64,000 nucleotides of DNA from Pedobacter yonginensis (lineage in GTDB: Bacteria > Bacteroidota > Bacteroidia > Sphingobacteriales > Sphingobacteriaceae): assembly GCF_003173595.1 (NCBI RefSeq), contig NZ_QGNZ01000001.1, positions 496,001-560,000 of the forward strand. Direction: 5' to 3'. Within the stretch, counting starts at the first letter, position 1; each line of letters begins with the position of its first letter. The notes beneath the pieces are model-generated. The model did no database searches. It was not told the DNA's origin and saw only the letters and a program-made list of their open reading frames with translations. A program made the translations under genes and the position numbers. This document shows positions 52,822 to 61,258 of the stretch, piece by piece.

Positions 52822-53994
52822 ATGAATTTAAAATCATTAACAAGTGTAGCAGCATTAGCTGTAATTGGTTTTGCATCTTGCCAGTCTGACACGAAACAGC
52901 CTTCATCAGGCGATAGCCTTAACAACGATTCTATAGCGGTAGTAAAATTAGTGGCAGATTCCTTCAAAACAAGTATCGACGGCAAGCAAACTGCGCTTTA
53001 TACACTAAAAAATAAAAACAATGCAGCCGCTATCTTCACCAATTATGGTGGTCGATTAGTTAGTTTGTTAATTCCAGATAAAGCAGGAAAATTGGTGGAT
53101 GTTGTGGTAGGTTTTAAAAGTGTAGGCGATTATGAAAAATCAACAGAACCTTATTTCGGTGCAACCATTGGAAGATATGGAAATCGAATTGCCAAAGGAA
53201 AATTTACCTTAGATGGCAAAACCTACACACTATTTAAAAACAATGGTCAAAATACCTTGCATGGAGGTAAAAAAGGCTACCAGTATGTGGTTTGGGATGC
53301 AAAACAGCTGAACGACAATACTTTAGAACTTCATTACCTGTCGAAAGATGGAGATGAGAATTTTCCTGGCAATTTGGATGTTAAGGTCACTTATACTTTA
53401 ACTGACGATAATGAATTGAAAATGGATTACCTGGCGACAACGGATAAAGCCACCCCAGTGAATTTAACCAATCATGCTTTTTTTAATTTAAATGGAGATG
53501 GGAGCGGTGAAATTTTAAAACATGAGGTGCAAATTTATGCCGATGAATACATCCCTGTTGATTCTACGCTTATTCCTTTAGGCAAAATTGACAAAGTTGC
53601 TGGAACTCCCTTTGATTTTACCAAGGCTACTACCATTGGGGCTCGTGTTAACGACAAAAATGAGCAACTAACCTTTGGGAAAGGCTATGACCATAATTAT
53701 GTTTTAAACAAAACAAAAGCGATGAATATGTATCACGCTGCAACGGTAAAAGGCGATCAATCGGGTATTGTAATGGATATTTATACCCAAGAACCTGGCT
53801 TGCAATTTTATAGTGGAAACTTTATGCAAAGCAAGAATACTTTTAAAACGGGTGCTAAAGATGATTTTAGAACAGCCTTTGCAATGGAAACGCAACATTT
53901 CCCAGATTCGCCTAACCAACCCAACTTTCCAAGTACCATTTTAAAGCCAGGACAGGTTTATAAAACCAGTTCCATTTACAAATTCAGTAAGTAA
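52822..53994 (+). CDS. galM: Aldose 1-epimerase (galactose mutarotase), lipoprotein form
   Basis: Interconverts alpha and beta anomers of hexoses. 390 aa with a lipoprotein signal (VAALAVIGFASC, Cys about residue 20), so it is membrane-anchored rather than cytoplasmic, as for many Bacteroidota GalM. Seen: NYGGRLVSLLIPDK, GRYGNRIAKGKF near 130, NHAFFNLNG near 225 (catalytic His region), GYDHNYVL near 295, and the EPGLQFYSGN catalytic Glu near 330. A HAD phosphatase similar to beta-phosphoglucomutase is convergent beside it. Confidence 0.88.
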   Translation: MNLKSLTSVAALAVIGFASCQSDTKQPSSGDSLNNDSIAVVKLVADSFKTSIDGKQTALYTLKNKNNAAAIFTNYGGRLVSLLIPDKAGKLVDVVVGFKSVGDYEKSTEPYFGATIGRYGNRIAKGKFTLDGKTYTLFKNNGQNTLHGGKKGYQYVVWDAKQLNDNTLELHYLSKDGDENFPGNLDVKVTYTLTDDNELKMDYLATTDKATPVNLTNHAFFNLNGDGSGEILKHEVQIYADEYIPVDSTLIPLGKIDKVAGTPFDFTKATTIGARVNDKNEQLTFGKGYDHNYVLNKTKAMNMYHAATVKGDQSGIVMDIYTQEPGLQFYSGNFMQSKNTFKTGAKDDFRTAFAMETQHFPDSPNQPNFPSTILKPGQVYKTSSIYKFSK

Positions 53995-54014
53995 ATGCGC
54001 TAGAATAGAAAGTG

Positions 54015-54044
54015 AAAACGGTTGTAAAATTACAGCCGTTTTTT
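54015..54044. terminator. Shared terminator of galM and the HAD gene
   Basis: A 12 bp stem (54015-54026 with 54031-54042, one G-U pair, loop of 4) followed by T on both strands, between convergent genes. Confidence 0.8.
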
Positions 54045-54711
54045 ATTTAAATAAATTTTGCAAAACTGGGTCGGTATAATCTTCTATAAAGGCGACAATG
54101 TTATTGTAGGCACTAAATTCTTCGGCAGTGTGCATGGTTGTAAGTACAACGCATTGCATACCGGCGTTTTCGGCAGCTTCTACACCTTTCGGAGCATCTT
54201 CAAAAACAATACATTGGTTATATGGTACGCCTAAAATATCGGCCCCCTTTGTAAAAGGTTCTGGATCTGGCTTGCTGTTTACAACATCCTCTGCGCTAAC
54301 TATTGCCTTAAAGTAACTTCTAAGCTTTAAATTATCCAAAACAAAATTAATGTTGAAAGGGATTGCTGCTGAGCCAATAGCTAAAGAAATTCCAGCATTT
54401 TTTGCCTGTTCAAGAAATTGATCCAAACCAGCTATAAGTTCCAAATGCTTTTTGTAGGCCGCTTGGTATCGATGTTCTTTTTCTATAGAAATTTGATCGA
54501 TTTGTTCTGGAGAGAAATGGCCAACACCAAAAACCCGTTCAAGCAAATCTTGGTTTTTCCCATACATTTGTTTCTTAACTTCCTCAAAACTAATATTTGC
54601 CCCTAAATCTTTTGTTAATATTGAATGCCAGGCATGGTTATGAAAAACCATATCATTCACCATAGTTCCGTTTAAATCAAAAAGAAATGCTTTGGGTTGT
54701 GCTTTTATCAT
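54043..54711 (-). CDS. HAD-superfamily hydrolase, beta-phosphoglucomutase-like, with D-x-N motif
   Basis: 222 aa with the HAD fold and a helical cap like that of beta-phosphoglucomutase. The motifs are DLNGT at 11-15, GSAAIPF near 113, KPDPEPF near 145 and FEDAPKGVEAA near 168. The canonical second aspartate of the first motif (DxD) is replaced by Asn (D11-x-N13); in beta-PGM this residue is the acid/base, so catalysis may differ or be weak. A -7 element TATTTTTG (54717-54724) is 5 bases from the ATG. Adjacent to galM, it may work in hexose-phosphate metabolism. Confidence 0.78.
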   Translation of the reverse strand: MIKAQPKAFLFDLNGTMVNDMVFHNHAWHSILTKDLGANISFEEVKKQMYGKNQDLLERVFGVGHFSPEQIDQISIEKEHRYQAAYKKHLELIAGLDQFLEQAKNAGISLAIGSAAIPFNINFVLDNLKLRSYFKAIVSAEDVVNSKPDPEPFTKGADILGVPYNQCIVFEDAPKGVEAAENAGMQCVVLTTMHTAEEFSAYNNIVAFIEDYTDPVLQNLFK

Positions 54712-54833
54712 AGGCGCAAAAATATCAGAAATAATTTATCTAAGTGTAATTTATGCTTATTTTAAAACCTGTTGATTTGCAAATGCAATAATCTAATAAT
54801 ACATTGCAGCTGTAGCAGATTATTTTTTAGGTT

Positions 54834-55436
54834 ATGAGTGAAATTAGAAGCGAGAGTGAGTTACTTTTTAGGTTCTTAAACGGATTGCAACCACTCAGCA
54901 AGGAAGTTGTAGATTATGCTATGGAACAAACTTTTAGCATAACGGTAAAGAAAAACGCTTTGATAGATTCTGTTCAGAAAAACTACAAGGAATGTGTTTT
55001 TTTTGTAATCAATGGTTTGGTAAGGGGCTTTATCATCGATGAGGGAAAGGATATTACCACCTGTTTGGCCCTTGAAAATACTTTAATTGGCTCTATCAGA
55101 GATCCTGGAAATATCAGCCCAACGTATTTCGAACACTTGCAGGCCATAGAAAACTCTACTTTGCTTGTGGTTCCTTATAATTTCATTGATAAGCTCTATG
55201 ATAAATTTCCGGAAACCAATATACTCGGAAGGAAACTATTAGCGATTCACTTCAATATGTCTCAAGAGCGATCAATCCTTTCTCGTATCCCTTCTGCTGA
55301 GGCCAGATATAAGCAGTTTAAAGACAATCATCCAAAAATAAAATTTAGAATACCGCTTAAATACCTGGCTACCTATTTAGGTATGCGGATTGAAACGTTG
55401 AGCAGGATCAGAAATAAGCCCAAATCAGCATCTTAA
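54834..55436 (+). CDS. Crp/Fnr family transcriptional regulator (second copy)
   Basis: 200 aa with a cyclic-nucleotide-binding-like N-terminal domain and a C-terminal HTH containing LKYLATYLGMRIETLSRIRNK; the recognition helix again shows E-x-x-S-R. It shares overall layout with the regulator at 24310 but is clearly divergent from it. No sensing cysteines. It overlaps the 3' end of the convergent PAP2 gene by four bases. Confidence 0.82.
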   Translation: MSEIRSESELLFRFLNGLQPLSKEVVDYAMEQTFSITVKKNALIDSVQKNYKECVFFVINGLVRGFIIDEGKDITTCLALENTLIGSIRDPGNISPTYFEHLQAIENSTLLVVPYNFIDKLYDKFPETNILGRKLLAIHFNMSQERSILSRIPSAEARYKQFKDNHPKIKFRIPLKYLATYLGMRIETLSRIRNKPKSAS

Positions 55437-56104
55437 TTTTTTTCTTCTGGCGTTCCTTTCTTAAACTTAAAATAATAGTAAGTTAATGGAAACAAGCATA
55501 TTAAGCCCAATAAACAGCCTCCAACGGTATCTGTAAACCAATGTGCACCAAGGTAAATTCTTGAAAAAGAAACCATTATCATCAAAAAGGCCGAAACATA
55601 CGTTACAACAATTCTGGTTGCCTTTGGTATGGTTTTCAGCGTATTCATTAAAATAATTAGAAAACCGAAAAATAATACGTAAGAAAGTACGTGTCCGCTG
55701 GGGTAACTTTGAAATCTGTTTACTTCCACCAATCTAACATAAAATGATGTTGGCCTTTGCCGATTGATGATGTTTTTGACCCCTAAAATGACTAATCCTG
55801 AAAGCAGCGTAGTCGAAATGAAATAAGCCTCTCTTTTATATTTCAGGTAATAAAATACCAAAGCAACCACCACAACCGATAATAATGAATAAGGTAGTTC
55901 GCCAAAGAAACTAATGGCAAGCATGCACTGATCCATAAAGTCAGAATGATATTGTTGTATAAAATTTGAGGTTTTGATATCAAAAGGTAACAGCGGATGG
56001 AAGCTAATAAATACGCTCAAGCCTATAAAGCATATAATCAAAAAGGTAAGCAGGAGAAGGAGCGTATTTCGTTTAAAAGGCATAATTGGTAAGGGGTAAT
56101 TCAT
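55433..56104 (-). CDS. PAP2-family membrane phosphatase
   Basis: 223 aa from ATG 56104 (a TTG 54 bases further upstream and an ATG at 56083 are alternatives). About five transmembrane helices. The acid-phosphatase motifs are complete: KNIINRQRP near 126 (KX6RP), PSGH near 155 and SRIYLGAHWFTD near 195 (SRX5HX3D). These enzymes remove phosphate from lipids or undecaprenyl pyrophosphate; the exact substrate is not indicated. Convergent with the Crp/Fnr gene. Confidence 0.85.
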   Translation of the reverse strand: MNYPLPIMPFKRNTLLLLLTFLIICFIGLSVFISFHPLLPFDIKTSNFIQQYHSDFMDQCMLAISFFGELPYSLLSVVVVALVFYYLKYKREAYFISTTLLSGLVILGVKNIINRQRPTSFYVRLVEVNRFQSYPSGHVLSYVLFFGFLIILMNTLKTIPKATRIVVTYVSAFLMIMVSFSRIYLGAHWFTDTVGGCLLGLICLFPLTYYYFKFKKGTPEEKN

Positions 56105-56319
56105 TAATCGAGTTTTCAAATCTATTGATTTTTTGCTTTTACACAATAACTGTATCAAAATTATCAGCAGTAGCTGCTTAATTTAAGCGCAAACTTTGAA
56201 AATTTAATCACGGTGTGAATGGATTTTATCAAGGTTTTCCCGTTGTATGTCCTAAACTTTTTTATCCTCGAAGTATTGGCTTAATTTGATGTATCAGATA
56301 AAAACTTAATGAAATAGGT

Positions 56320-56529
56320 ATGCCAAGAGGAACTGTTAAATGGTACAATCCAAGCCGAGGTTTTGGATTTATTTGTCCTGAAGATGGAACAGAGTTTGTT
56401 TTTGCGGATTGCGAAAAAGTGGTTGGCCATCAAAAGGAACTTAAAGAAGGGATTGAAGTAGATTATCAGGTCTTGAATCTTAAAAACGGCAAGCAAGCTG
56501 TGGAAATTAAAATGCTAAATAGGAATTAA
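56320..56529 (+). CDS. Cold-shock-domain protein, divergent
   Basis: 69 aa single-domain OB-fold nucleic-acid binder. RNP1 is intact (GTVKWYNPSRGFGFI) but RNP2, normally VFVH, reads EFVFADCE, so RNA contacts may be altered. It contains FVFADCEKVV and ends in VEIKMLNRN. It has no fused domain. Length agrees with the CspA family. Regulation is not evident. Confidence 0.8.
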   Translation: MPRGTVKWYNPSRGFGFICPEDGTEFVFADCEKVVGHQKELKEGIEVDYQVLNLKNGKQAVEIKMLNRN

Positions 56530-56882
56530 GGCAATGGTCTGTGAAAAGAAATTTCATCACGGTAAAATAGATTTCTGTAACGGATTTCGTCCCTTCTGTA
56601 TAACTTGCTATGAGATTTAAAATCCTTTTCCAATATTCGATGTAGATAATAAGGATATCTATGCTTAGTCGGTTGGTAGGCTTAAATGTTTACCAACCGA
56701 AAAGGCAAATTCTTCAAAAGATTGTTCTAGTATAAGACATTTAAGAAAACATACCCACAATGTTAACGCTCCAACCAAAACTGCCCTCTTTTGTATAGAA
56801 AGAGGTGCAGATAGGTTGATTGATGTCTTTTAGTCTCTTTTTTCTAACCAAAACAAATTCAAAATCTTGGAGTTTTATTGGT
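56530..56882. other. Intergenic region with an inverted repeat
   Basis: No gene. A 10 bp perfect inverted repeat TCGGTTGGTA (56669-56678) with TACCAACCGA (56691-56700) lies in the middle, without a T run. Confidence 0.5.
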
Positions 56883-57389
56883 ATGGGTTTGAAACCATAT
56901 ATAAAGGAAAAGGAAATTATTAAGGTTCCACGGTTTGAAGAAAGTGCTGGTTTTTACACTACAGAACAGCGGAGTAAGACCATGGCTAAAATCCGTGCAA
57001 AGAATAGCATACCCGAGTTAAAACTCCGCCGAGCTTTATGGGCGCGGCATATCCGATTCCGTTTACATCCCAAAAACTTTCCAGGGAAACCAGACCTCAT
57101 CATCAAAAAATACAAACTTGCTATTTTTGTTGATGGCGACTTTTGGCATGGCTACAATTGGGCAACGCGTAGGCAAGCTTTAAAAAAGAATACAGATTTT
57201 TGGATTCCCAAAATTGAAAGGAATATTCAGAGAGACCAATATGTAAATCAGTCGCTTTCTTTAATGGGCTATACTGTTATGCGCTTTTGGGAACACGAGA
57301 TTAAAGACAATTTATCCGCTTGCGTGAATCAGGTTTTACTTTATTTAGAAGCCGCGAAAATGGGTAAGGTTCCCATTTCTAGTTTGTAG
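56883..57389 (+). CDS. Vsr-like very-short-patch mismatch endonuclease, orphan
   Basis: 168 aa, from ATG 56883. Family features: EQRSKTMAKIRAKNSIPELKLRRALWARHIRFRLHP (RSR-MA-I-S-NT-PE-like opening), PDLIIKKYKLAIFVDGDFWHGYNW containing the D and H of the Vsr active site, and WEHEIK. In E. coli Vsr the second block is VDGCFWHGH; here the zinc-binding Cys is Asp and the second His is Tyr, so the zinc site may be missing. No cytosine methyltransferase lies nearby, so its usual role in T:G repair beside Dcm is uncertain. Confidence 0.8.
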   Translation: MGLKPYIKEKEIIKVPRFEESAGFYTTEQRSKTMAKIRAKNSIPELKLRRALWARHIRFRLHPKNFPGKPDLIIKKYKLAIFVDGDFWHGYNWATRRQALKKNTDFWIPKIERNIQRDQYVNQSLSLMGYTVMRFWEHEIKDNLSACVNQVLLYLEAAKMGKVPISSL

Positions 57390-57418
57390 TGCGAAGGTTT
57401 TGGTGATTCCGGTAATGC

Positions 57419-57769
57419 TTATTTCACCACAATTTGTTTCGGCTCCGTTACAACAATTTGTGTTTTTCCTTTAAACTCAGTAATTATACCTGTTACACAA
57501 ATTTTATTTCCTAAATACATGCTTGCAGGTTCTGAAGAAAATTTAGCGACGTCTTCTTTGTTTACAACCAAAGTTAGGAGTTCTTTAGGGTAAGCACCTC
57601 CAAGATTAATGAGCGTTATCTTATCGAGGGCTTTTGTGCTGTACACAGAATCGCAAATGGTTACCGTTTTACCAATGTAGTCTTTTGCATCCTTTGCAAG
57701 TATTAAGGTTTGCGCTTTAAGCAAATAACCTGCCGTAAGCAAAACAAATAGAAGGGTTAACTTTTTCAT
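57419..57769 (-). CDS. Exported OB-fold-like hypothetical protein
   Basis: 116 aa from ATG 57769: a signal peptide (MKKLTLLFVLLTAGYLLKAQ) then a small beta-rich domain (GKTVTICDSVYST ... ICVTGIITEFKGKTQIVVTEPKQIVV) similar to secreted OB-fold proteins with unknown ligands. An upstream frame to 57880 lacks a start that would keep the signal peptide at the N-terminus. Confidence 0.55.
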   Translation of the reverse strand: MKKLTLLFVLLTAGYLLKAQTLILAKDAKDYIGKTVTICDSVYSTKALDKITLINLGGAYPKELLTLVVNKEDVAKFSSEPASMYLGNKICVTGIITEFKGKTQIVVTEPKQIVVK

Positions 57770-58015
57770 AGAATTGGGATGATGGGTTTTAAATTCAATA
57801 AATGTAAAATCTAGTGAACTTATAGCACAAAAGTAAAAACCATTTGTTGTAAAACCAATTTTGAACTCAAATGAACACAAATATTACGGCGGGGATATTT
57901 TAGCTTAACATGAACCTTTATTTAAAAGTAGTACGCTGTGAAATTATTTTTTGCAGACATTCAGCTAATATCTGTAATTTGGTTCTTTAATCTTCAAAAA
58001 GCGAATCCAAAACCA

Positions 58016-58708
58016 ATGAAAACTAAAATATTTTCATTTATATTTTTTATCATTTTTTCCATTCAACTTTATGCAGAGTACGCCGATGTGCCGAGTTTAA
58101 GAATTTTTTCGAAACCGTTAATCCTGCTTACGCTTTTGGTTTGGCTTGTAGTGAGTACCAATTTGAAAGGAAGATTTCATAAACGAATTTTGATAGGCTT
58201 AATTTTCGGCTTGATTGGAGATGTGCTCTTACTTTTTCAATCTGGGCAGAATAGCTTTTTTATGTACGGCTTAATTTCTTTTTTGCTGTGCCACATTTTT
58301 TATATTCGAGCGTTCGTGTTGGATCACAAGTCTAATCCAAATCAAAAAAATCCATACTTTTTATGGTCTGTTGGCGCTTTAGGAATTTTCTGTGCTGGCT
58401 TGTTTTTCTACATGCAGCCAAAGCTTGGTGCATTGCAATTTCCTGTTTTAATGTATGCCATCATCATTAGCATTATGGCGATGATGGCGGTGAATCGTTA
58501 TGGAAAAGTGAATGTTTTTAGCTTTAAGGTGATTTTATATGGGGCATTATTTTTCTTGCTGTCGGATAGTGCTTTGGCGATAAATAAATTTTCTACCCCA
58601 ATACCGCAAAGTGGCGCCGTAATTATGGCAAGCTATATGATTGCTCAATACCTCATCGTTTATGGAACTATTGAAAGGAAGTTGGTGGTTACCAGAACGG
58701 AAGTATAG
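58016..58708 (+). CDS. Lysoplasmalogenase (YhhN family)
   Basis: 230 aa, about eight membrane segments. It contains SLRIFSKPLILLTLLVWLVV and GLIFGLIGDVLLLF, signatures of the YhhN/TMEM86 family, whose animal members cleave the vinyl-ether bond of lysoplasmalogens; bacterial homologues are much less studied. ATG 58016 begins the first helix; the ATG at 57938 would add 26 polar/hydrophobic residues of doubtful value. Confidence 0.82.
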   Translation: MKTKIFSFIFFIIFSIQLYAEYADVPSLRIFSKPLILLTLLVWLVVSTNLKGRFHKRILIGLIFGLIGDVLLLFQSGQNSFFMYGLISFLLCHIFYIRAFVLDHKSNPNQKNPYFLWSVGALGIFCAGLFFYMQPKLGALQFPVLMYAIIISIMAMMAVNRYGKVNVFSFKVILYGALFFLLSDSALAINKFSTPIPQSGAVIMASYMIAQYLIVYGTIERKLVVTRTEV

Positions 58709-58733
58709 CTATTTTGCCAAGTTGTTGATGGTA

Positions 58734-61112
58734 TTAATTTCTCTGTTTTTCTTTGTCCAAGACCGTAAAAACCTGTACTAAGCGTTCGCCGTTTTCATCC
58801 ACCAGCGTAAGTGTATGTTTACCTGGGGGAGGACTTACAGCCAATTGGTGGTAATTGCTTGTGGTGGTTACAAATTCATTATCGATATGCCAATAAATTT
58901 TTGACGATGCGTTTCGGTGTGCAACATTCAAAACAATTTTTCCTCTTGAGCCATCTAATTCAAGTGGAATATATACCGTTGCGCCATTCTTTGGATAGAT
59001 AAGTTCCATTACATTGTTTCCTCCAGATTGATTACAACCCGCCATAAACGGAGGTAGTGTTTTATAGTCGCTATTTTTAATTTTATAATAATATTCCATT
59101 GCGGGGGGTAGGATGAACCAACTTTGATGTTGCATATTGGTTACACTTTCGCATTGATCGGTTACGCGAAAACTTCCGCTTCGATCTAAATGAATCATTT
59201 TATGATAAGGGCACACGGCCGTTTTTTCGCCTGCAACAGGCACGAGTTCTTCTAGTACATCCGTACAGTTTTCTCCTGCTTTATAACCACTTTGCTTGCA
59301 TACTTTAATTTTTTTGAGTTTCGTAGTTGGTGTTTCAAACCATTTCCCGTTGGGCAATTGCCTGAATATATCAAAAAGCACTGGGGCGGCGGCTTCAATG
59401 CCGACTAAACCTGGTCTGCCTTCGCCATCGGCATTACCCACCCAAACACACACCACATAATTAGGGGTTAGCCCAACTGCCCATGCGTCTCGGAAACCGA
59501 AACTGGTGCCCGTTTTCCATGCAATCCGTTGGGAGGAGGAGAATTGTTCCCAAAGTCCTTCGTCACCAGGTCGCATCACTTCTTCCATGGCATTAAAAGT
59601 TGCCCAAATGGAGCCATGATCGAGATGGGAATTTCTTTGGTAATCTGAAGATTCTTTTATATCATCTTTGATATAACTTGCTGCATTATAGTCGTTAACA
59701 TTGTATAATCCTTTATAAGTATTAAAGTGATTTAGGGTTCTTACCATGCCGAGATAGGTGTTGGCTAAATCCCACATGGTTACTTCGCTGCCACCTAGTA
59801 TTAAAGATAAGCCATAATGATCTGCGGGTTGTGATAATGTGCTAATCCCAATTTTTTTAAGTTTATCGTAAAAGCGTTCATACTTATATTGCTGCAACAT
59901 TTTTACTGCTGGAATGTTTAGGGATCTGCTCAAAGCTTTATCAGCCGCGATGGCACCGTCATATCCAAGGTCGTAATTTTGGGGTGAGTACCCAGCAATT
60001 TGTGTTGGAATATCGGCTATCAAAGTATGTGGCAGTATGAAACCATCATTCAACATGCTGGAATAGAGCAACGGCTTCAATGTGCTACCTGGGCTCCTGG
60101 GTGCTCTGATCATATCCACATGACTTTCTAAAAACGCTTGATCGGGTTGATAGATGTTTCCAACATAACTTACAACAGTACCTGTTTTGGCATCTAAAAC
60201 TAATGCAGATATATTGTTGATGTCGTTGGCTCTATATCGGTTGTTGTATCGTTTTAGAATGACGTTGACCTTAATTTGGAGACTTTCGTTTAGTGTAGAT
60301 GTAATTTTGGTGGTTTCTATTTTTAAGGCAGATCGTTCTGCTTTAAACCGATTGAGCAAATGCGGTGCGTTTTGAGGTAGGGGCAAGGGTTTGCCGGGAA
60401 TGGGTTCGAGCTTAGCTAGGTTTGCTGTTGTTTGATCGATGTAGTTCAGTTTGACCAATTTATCAAGTAAATCGTTGCGTTTTCTAATTAAGCGATCGGC
60501 ATTTTTGCCTGGATGAATTAGGGAAGGACTGTTGGGCAATACCGCTAAAGTGGCCATTTCTCCCCATGAAAGTGTTTTGGCATCTCTACCATAATATCGC
60601 CAACTAGCTGCGTTTAAACCGACAACATTACTTCCGAAAGGTGCGTTTGAGGCATATAGATTAATGATTTCTGTTTTTGAATATCTTAACTCTAGTCGGA
60701 AAGCCAGTGCTATTTCCAGCAATTTTTGCCATACGGTTCTTTCTTTATTGCGAGATAAGCGAATCACTTGCATGCTGAGCGTACTGCCACCACTTACAAC
60801 ACCTTTTGCTTTGAAATTTTGTTTCATGGCACGGCTCAATGCCAAAAAATCTACTCCAATATGATTGTAAAATCGCTTATCCTCAAATGCGATAATACAA
60901 TCAATAAACTTAATGGGTACGCTGTCTGCAACGGGAAATCGCCATTGTCCATCGCTTGCGATAGCAGCGCTGAGTAAATTTCCGTTGCTGGCCTCAATCA
61001 CAAATGACGTTGGCGATTTGAAAAGTTTGGACGGTAATGCGAAAAAGAATGCCAAAAGCAATAGCATAAAAATCAAATCTGTAACGAGAAATAAGCTTAG
61101 CTTTTTTGACAT
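58734..61112 (-). CDS. pbpC: Penicillin-binding protein 1C
   Basis: 792 aa from ATG 61112 (upstream ATG at 61184 possible). It begins with an N-terminal membrane anchor, then a GT51 glycosyltransferase (EDKRFYNHIGVD near 90, GGSTLSMQVIRL). The transpeptidase carries SxxK in GSTLKPLLY near 350, SxN in SRSLN, and KTG in AWKTGTS. The C-terminal BiPBP_C domain (VMELIYPKNGATVYIP) is typical of PBP1C. It polymerises and crosslinks peptidoglycan. It lies 146 bases after the alpha-2-macroglobulin gene, the conserved A2M-pbpC layout also found in E. coli (yfhM-pbpC). Confidence 0.92.
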   Translation of the reverse strand: MSKKLSLFLVTDLIFMLLLLAFFFALPSKLFKSPTSFVIEASNGNLLSAAIASDGQWRFPVADSVPIKFIDCIIAFEDKRFYNHIGVDFLALSRAMKQNFKAKGVVSGGSTLSMQVIRLSRNKERTVWQKLLEIALAFRLELRYSKTEIINLYASNAPFGSNVVGLNAASWRYYGRDAKTLSWGEMATLAVLPNSPSLIHPGKNADRLIRKRNDLLDKLVKLNYIDQTTANLAKLEPIPGKPLPLPQNAPHLLNRFKAERSALKIETTKITSTLNESLQIKVNVILKRYNNRYRANDINNISALVLDAKTGTVVSYVGNIYQPDQAFLESHVDMIRAPRSPGSTLKPLLYSSMLNDGFILPHTLIADIPTQIAGYSPQNYDLGYDGAIAADKALSRSLNIPAVKMLQQYKYERFYDKLKKIGISTLSQPADHYGLSLILGGSEVTMWDLANTYLGMVRTLNHFNTYKGLYNVNDYNAASYIKDDIKESSDYQRNSHLDHGSIWATFNAMEEVMRPGDEGLWEQFSSSQRIAWKTGTSFGFRDAWAVGLTPNYVVCVWVGNADGEGRPGLVGIEAAAPVLFDIFRQLPNGKWFETPTTKLKKIKVCKQSGYKAGENCTDVLEELVPVAGEKTAVCPYHKMIHLDRSGSFRVTDQCESVTNMQHQSWFILPPAMEYYYKIKNSDYKTLPPFMAGCNQSGGNNVMELIYPKNGATVYIPLELDGSRGKIVLNVAHRNASSKIYWHIDNEFVTTTSNYHQLAVSPPPGKHTLTLVDENGERLVQVFTVLDKEKQRN

Positions 61113-61258
61113 TTTGTTTTTATGGTGTATTGAGTATTGTATATACTTTTCAGCTCGTTGAGGTATGAACCGAGGCGGTATCATTTTTTATAATTAGATT
61201 TTAATCCAATTGCCATGGTTCATAATTCTGCGAACCATGGCATCATCAAAATTGAAAT

